A DNA stretch of 64,000 nucleotides from Kitasatospora setae KM-6054 (GTDB lineage Bacteria; Actinomycetota; Actinomycetes; Streptomycetales; Streptomycetaceae), in assembly GCF_000269985.1 (NCBI RefSeq), contig NC_016109.1, forward strand, positions 558,001 through 622,000, given 5' to 3'. The translations under genes were made by a program, and so were the position numbers. The notes beneath the pieces were generated by a model, which did not search any database, was not told the DNA's origin, and was given only the letters and a program-made list of their open reading frames with translations. Shown in pieces: positions 62,511-64,000 of the stretch (position 1 is the first letter of the stretch; every line of letters begins with the position of its first letter).

Positions 62511-64000
62511 CTACGGACGTCCGGTCACGACCAGCCCGAGCCGGTCGTCGTACCGGAGCCTGCAACCGCCGAGCCTCGCCTCGTCCCGCTCGTCCAACTC
62601 CAGTGCCCTGCCGTAGCGAAGCCACGGATGGTCGCGCCAGCCCGGCAGCGGACCGAGGGCGTGCTGCTCGACCGCTGCGGTGAGCTTGGCCGGGAGTCGG
62701 ACGGTGCCGGTGAGCACGTCGTCCAGCAGCTCGGCCGCGGTCTCGCCGTTCGGACCCAGCGCCCGGCCGGTCATCGCCCGGTAGCCCTCGCCGGCCCTGC
62801 GCACCAAGAGCACTTCCACGCTGGGGTCGCCGTCCCTGACCAGGGCCTCCATCTGCCCGTCGCGCAGTACGCCCTGCCCCCCGTAGTGAAGTCCTTCCAG
62901 GGTCGGCTGCCCGTGCTCGCCGGCCCGGACGAGCAGGTACGGCGCGGCCGCCTCCCGGCGCTTGGACCGATTCTCGTTCCAGAGCTTCCGCGCCGTCGAC
63001 TCCTCCTCGGCCCACTCCGACGGGACGATCCGATCGGTGCCGTAGACCCGGGCGACCAGCTGCGGGACCTGGCCCGGGATGCTCCATCCGCCGCCGTCGG
63101 CCGCGATCACCTCGGCCGCCGTGCGGAGCAGCGGGTAGCGACCGTAGATCCCCTCCGAAGCCCGGAGCAGCCACGGGACTCCGCCGCCTGCCCGGCGCAG
63201 CCCCGTCACGACGACCGTCGGGTGCGTGAGCTTGGACGGTCGTGGATTGCCGTCGTGGCGGTGCAGGCGGCCGATGCGCTGCAGCAGCAGGTCGATCGGC
63301 GCGAGATCTGTGACCAGCAGGTCCGCGTCGACGTCGAAGGACTGCTCAGCGAGCTGCGTGGCAACGACCACCATTCGCTGAGGTCGCGGCCGGCCGTCGT
63401 CCCGCCTGCCGAGCGCCTCCAGCACTGCCGCGGTGCGGTCCGCGCGGTGCCCGGCGTGGAGCCGGCCGTGCAGCAGGTGCACCTCCTGGTCGCCGAACTT
63501 CGCGCACAGCGCCTCAAAGGTGCGTTGGGCCCGGTCCACGGTATTGCGGATGACCAAGGCGCAGCCGCCGTCGACGAGTTGATCCTGCAGGAACTCCGCC
63601 ACGGCCTCGGCGGTCGGACCTGACGGGTCCTCACTCCTCTGATCGACCACCGGCTCGTCGAGGACACGCACCTTGACTTTCAGGTCCTCCCGCCAGGGGT
63701 CTGTGCTGTCCACCAGCAACTGTGGCCCGTCCTCGCCAACCCACGCGGTCGTCACGTTCGGATAGCCGCCTGGCTGCGGGAGTTCAATCTCCGGCAGGGT
63801 CTCGGCCGACTGCGCCCCGGCCAGGTACGCCGCCACCAGGTCGCGGCGCTGCCCGGGCGGGAGCGTCGCCGACAGGAGCAGCACGGGCACGCCCGCCTGG
63901 CCGAGCCAGCGCAGGCCCTCCAGCAGGAACTGGGACATGTAGACGTCCGCGGCGTGCACCTCGTCCAGGATCACCACCTTGCCCACCAGGCCCGCCATCC
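62511..64000 (-). CDS. cas3: Cas3 helicase-nuclease, C-terminal part (5' end outside window)
   Basis: About 496 residues are visible; the gene runs off the window, so the HD nuclease and helicase motif I are not seen. Present are motif II DEVHAADVYM, motif III LLSATLPPG, the second RecA domain with HGRLHAGHRADR and ATQLAEQSFDVDADLLVTD, and motif VI QRIGRLHRHDG. The C-terminal domain follows. Cas3 is recruited by Cascade, unwinds target DNA and degrades it. Stop TAG at 62511, then a terminator hairpin. Confidence 0.96.
   Translation of the reverse strand, partial: MAGLVGKVVILDEVHAADVYMSQFLLEGLRWLGQAGVPVLLLSATLPPGQRRDLVAAYLAGAQSAETLPEIELPQPGGYPNVTTAWVGEDGPQLLVDSTDPWREDLKVKVRVLDEPVVDQRSEDPSGPTAEAVAEFLQDQLVDGGCALVIRNTVDRAQRTFEALCAKFGDQEVHLLHGRLHAGHRADRTAAVLEALGRRDDGRPRPQRMVVVATQLAEQSFDVDADLLVTDLAPIDLLLQRIGRLHRHDGNPRPSKLTHPTVVVTGLRRAGGGVPWLLRASEGIYGRYPLLRTAAEVIAADGGGWSIPGQVPQLVARVYGTDRIVPSEWAEEESTARKLWNENRSKRREAAAPYLLVRAGEHGQPTLEGLHYGGQGVLRDGQMEALVRDGDPSVEVLLVRRAGEGYRAMTGRALGPNGETAAELLDDVLTGTVRLPAKLTAAVEQHALGPLPGWRDHPWLRYGRALELDERDEARLGGCRLRYDDRLGLVVTGRP

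Noticed and set aside
62314..63174. Minus-strand open frame overlapping the 3' part of cas3 and the cas3-cse1 gap
   Set aside because: It is a shifted-frame shadow of cas3 with Arg/Gly-rich composition; the cas3 frame carries all helicase motifs.

Overview
The window is about 64 kb of very GC-rich, densely coding DNA from a filamentous actinomycete of the Streptomycetaceae (Streptomyces or Kitasatospora-like). The evidence is strong third-position GC bias, frequent GTG and TTG starts, an SsgA-like sporulation protein, a WhiB-family regulator, a LAxTG cell-wall protein, a DUF6479-like peptide, many SpoIIE/STAS/RsbW-type signalling proteins and a type I-E CRISPR-Cas locus with GC-rich repeats. 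Positions 1-8000 hold the 3' part of a hybrid histidine kinase with five visible 92-residue HAMP units, an ANTAR-GAF-PAS-PP2C phosphatase and a sortase-type surface protein. Positions 8000-15100 hold a redox block on the minus strand: a DUF6510-like protein, a ferredoxin-reductase-like protein, two tandem molybdopterin oxidoreductases, a membrane permease, katG and an HSL-type esterase. Positions 15200-21000 are a rearranged accessory segment. It contains a truncated channel-like gene, a complete IS5-family element, an ABC exporter with a NUDIX gene, and decayed MazG-like and exonuclease genes.  Positions 21000-36800 are a signalling district. A WhiB-like gene and a YihY gene precede a minus-strand operon of PP2C phosphatase, B12-binding protein and STAS protein; the B12 protein carries a Wx9EH motif like the CarH photoreceptor. 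Divergent STAS and RsbW-like genes, an SsgA-like protein and a Dps ferritin follow. Next comes a translationally coupled stressosome-type operon: RsbR, RsbS, RsbT, an RsbT/PP2C fusion, a hybrid kinase, a receiver-PP2C protein and a STAS protein. Light or B12, osmotic, redox and general stress signals could all feed sigma-factor partner switches here. Positions 36760-45700 are a membrane and lipid block: PAP2, YihY, a PAP2-diacylglycerol kinase fusion, a phospholipase-D type synthase, DUF1206, SulP and small secreted proteins. Positions 45800-49400 hold a cysteine-synthase-like enzyme coupled to an MFS exporter, and a frameshifted LigD polymerase domain.  From about 50650 to 53775 the DNA is a low-coding scar of gene fragments: a PP2C N-terminus, a beta-glucosidase tail joined to a TPR-regulator piece with an internal stop, and a transposase N-terminus. 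It also holds decayed CRISPR repeats and one small membrane-protein gene. An IS3 element separates this scar from an intact CRISPR array of 13 identical 28-bp repeats and 12 spacers of 33 bp. The array abuts cas2 of a co-directional minus-strand operon cas3, cse1, cse2, cas7e, cas5e, cas6e, cas1, cas2; cas3 runs off the window end.  The most notable observation is in the cas3-cse1 gap. Two degenerate CRISPR repeats are separated by exactly 33 bp. The first 12 bases of this pseudo-spacer match 11 of 12 bases immediately upstream of the cse1 ribosome-binding site. This is the architecture expected of a crRNA-like RNA that guides Cascade to repress its own operon.
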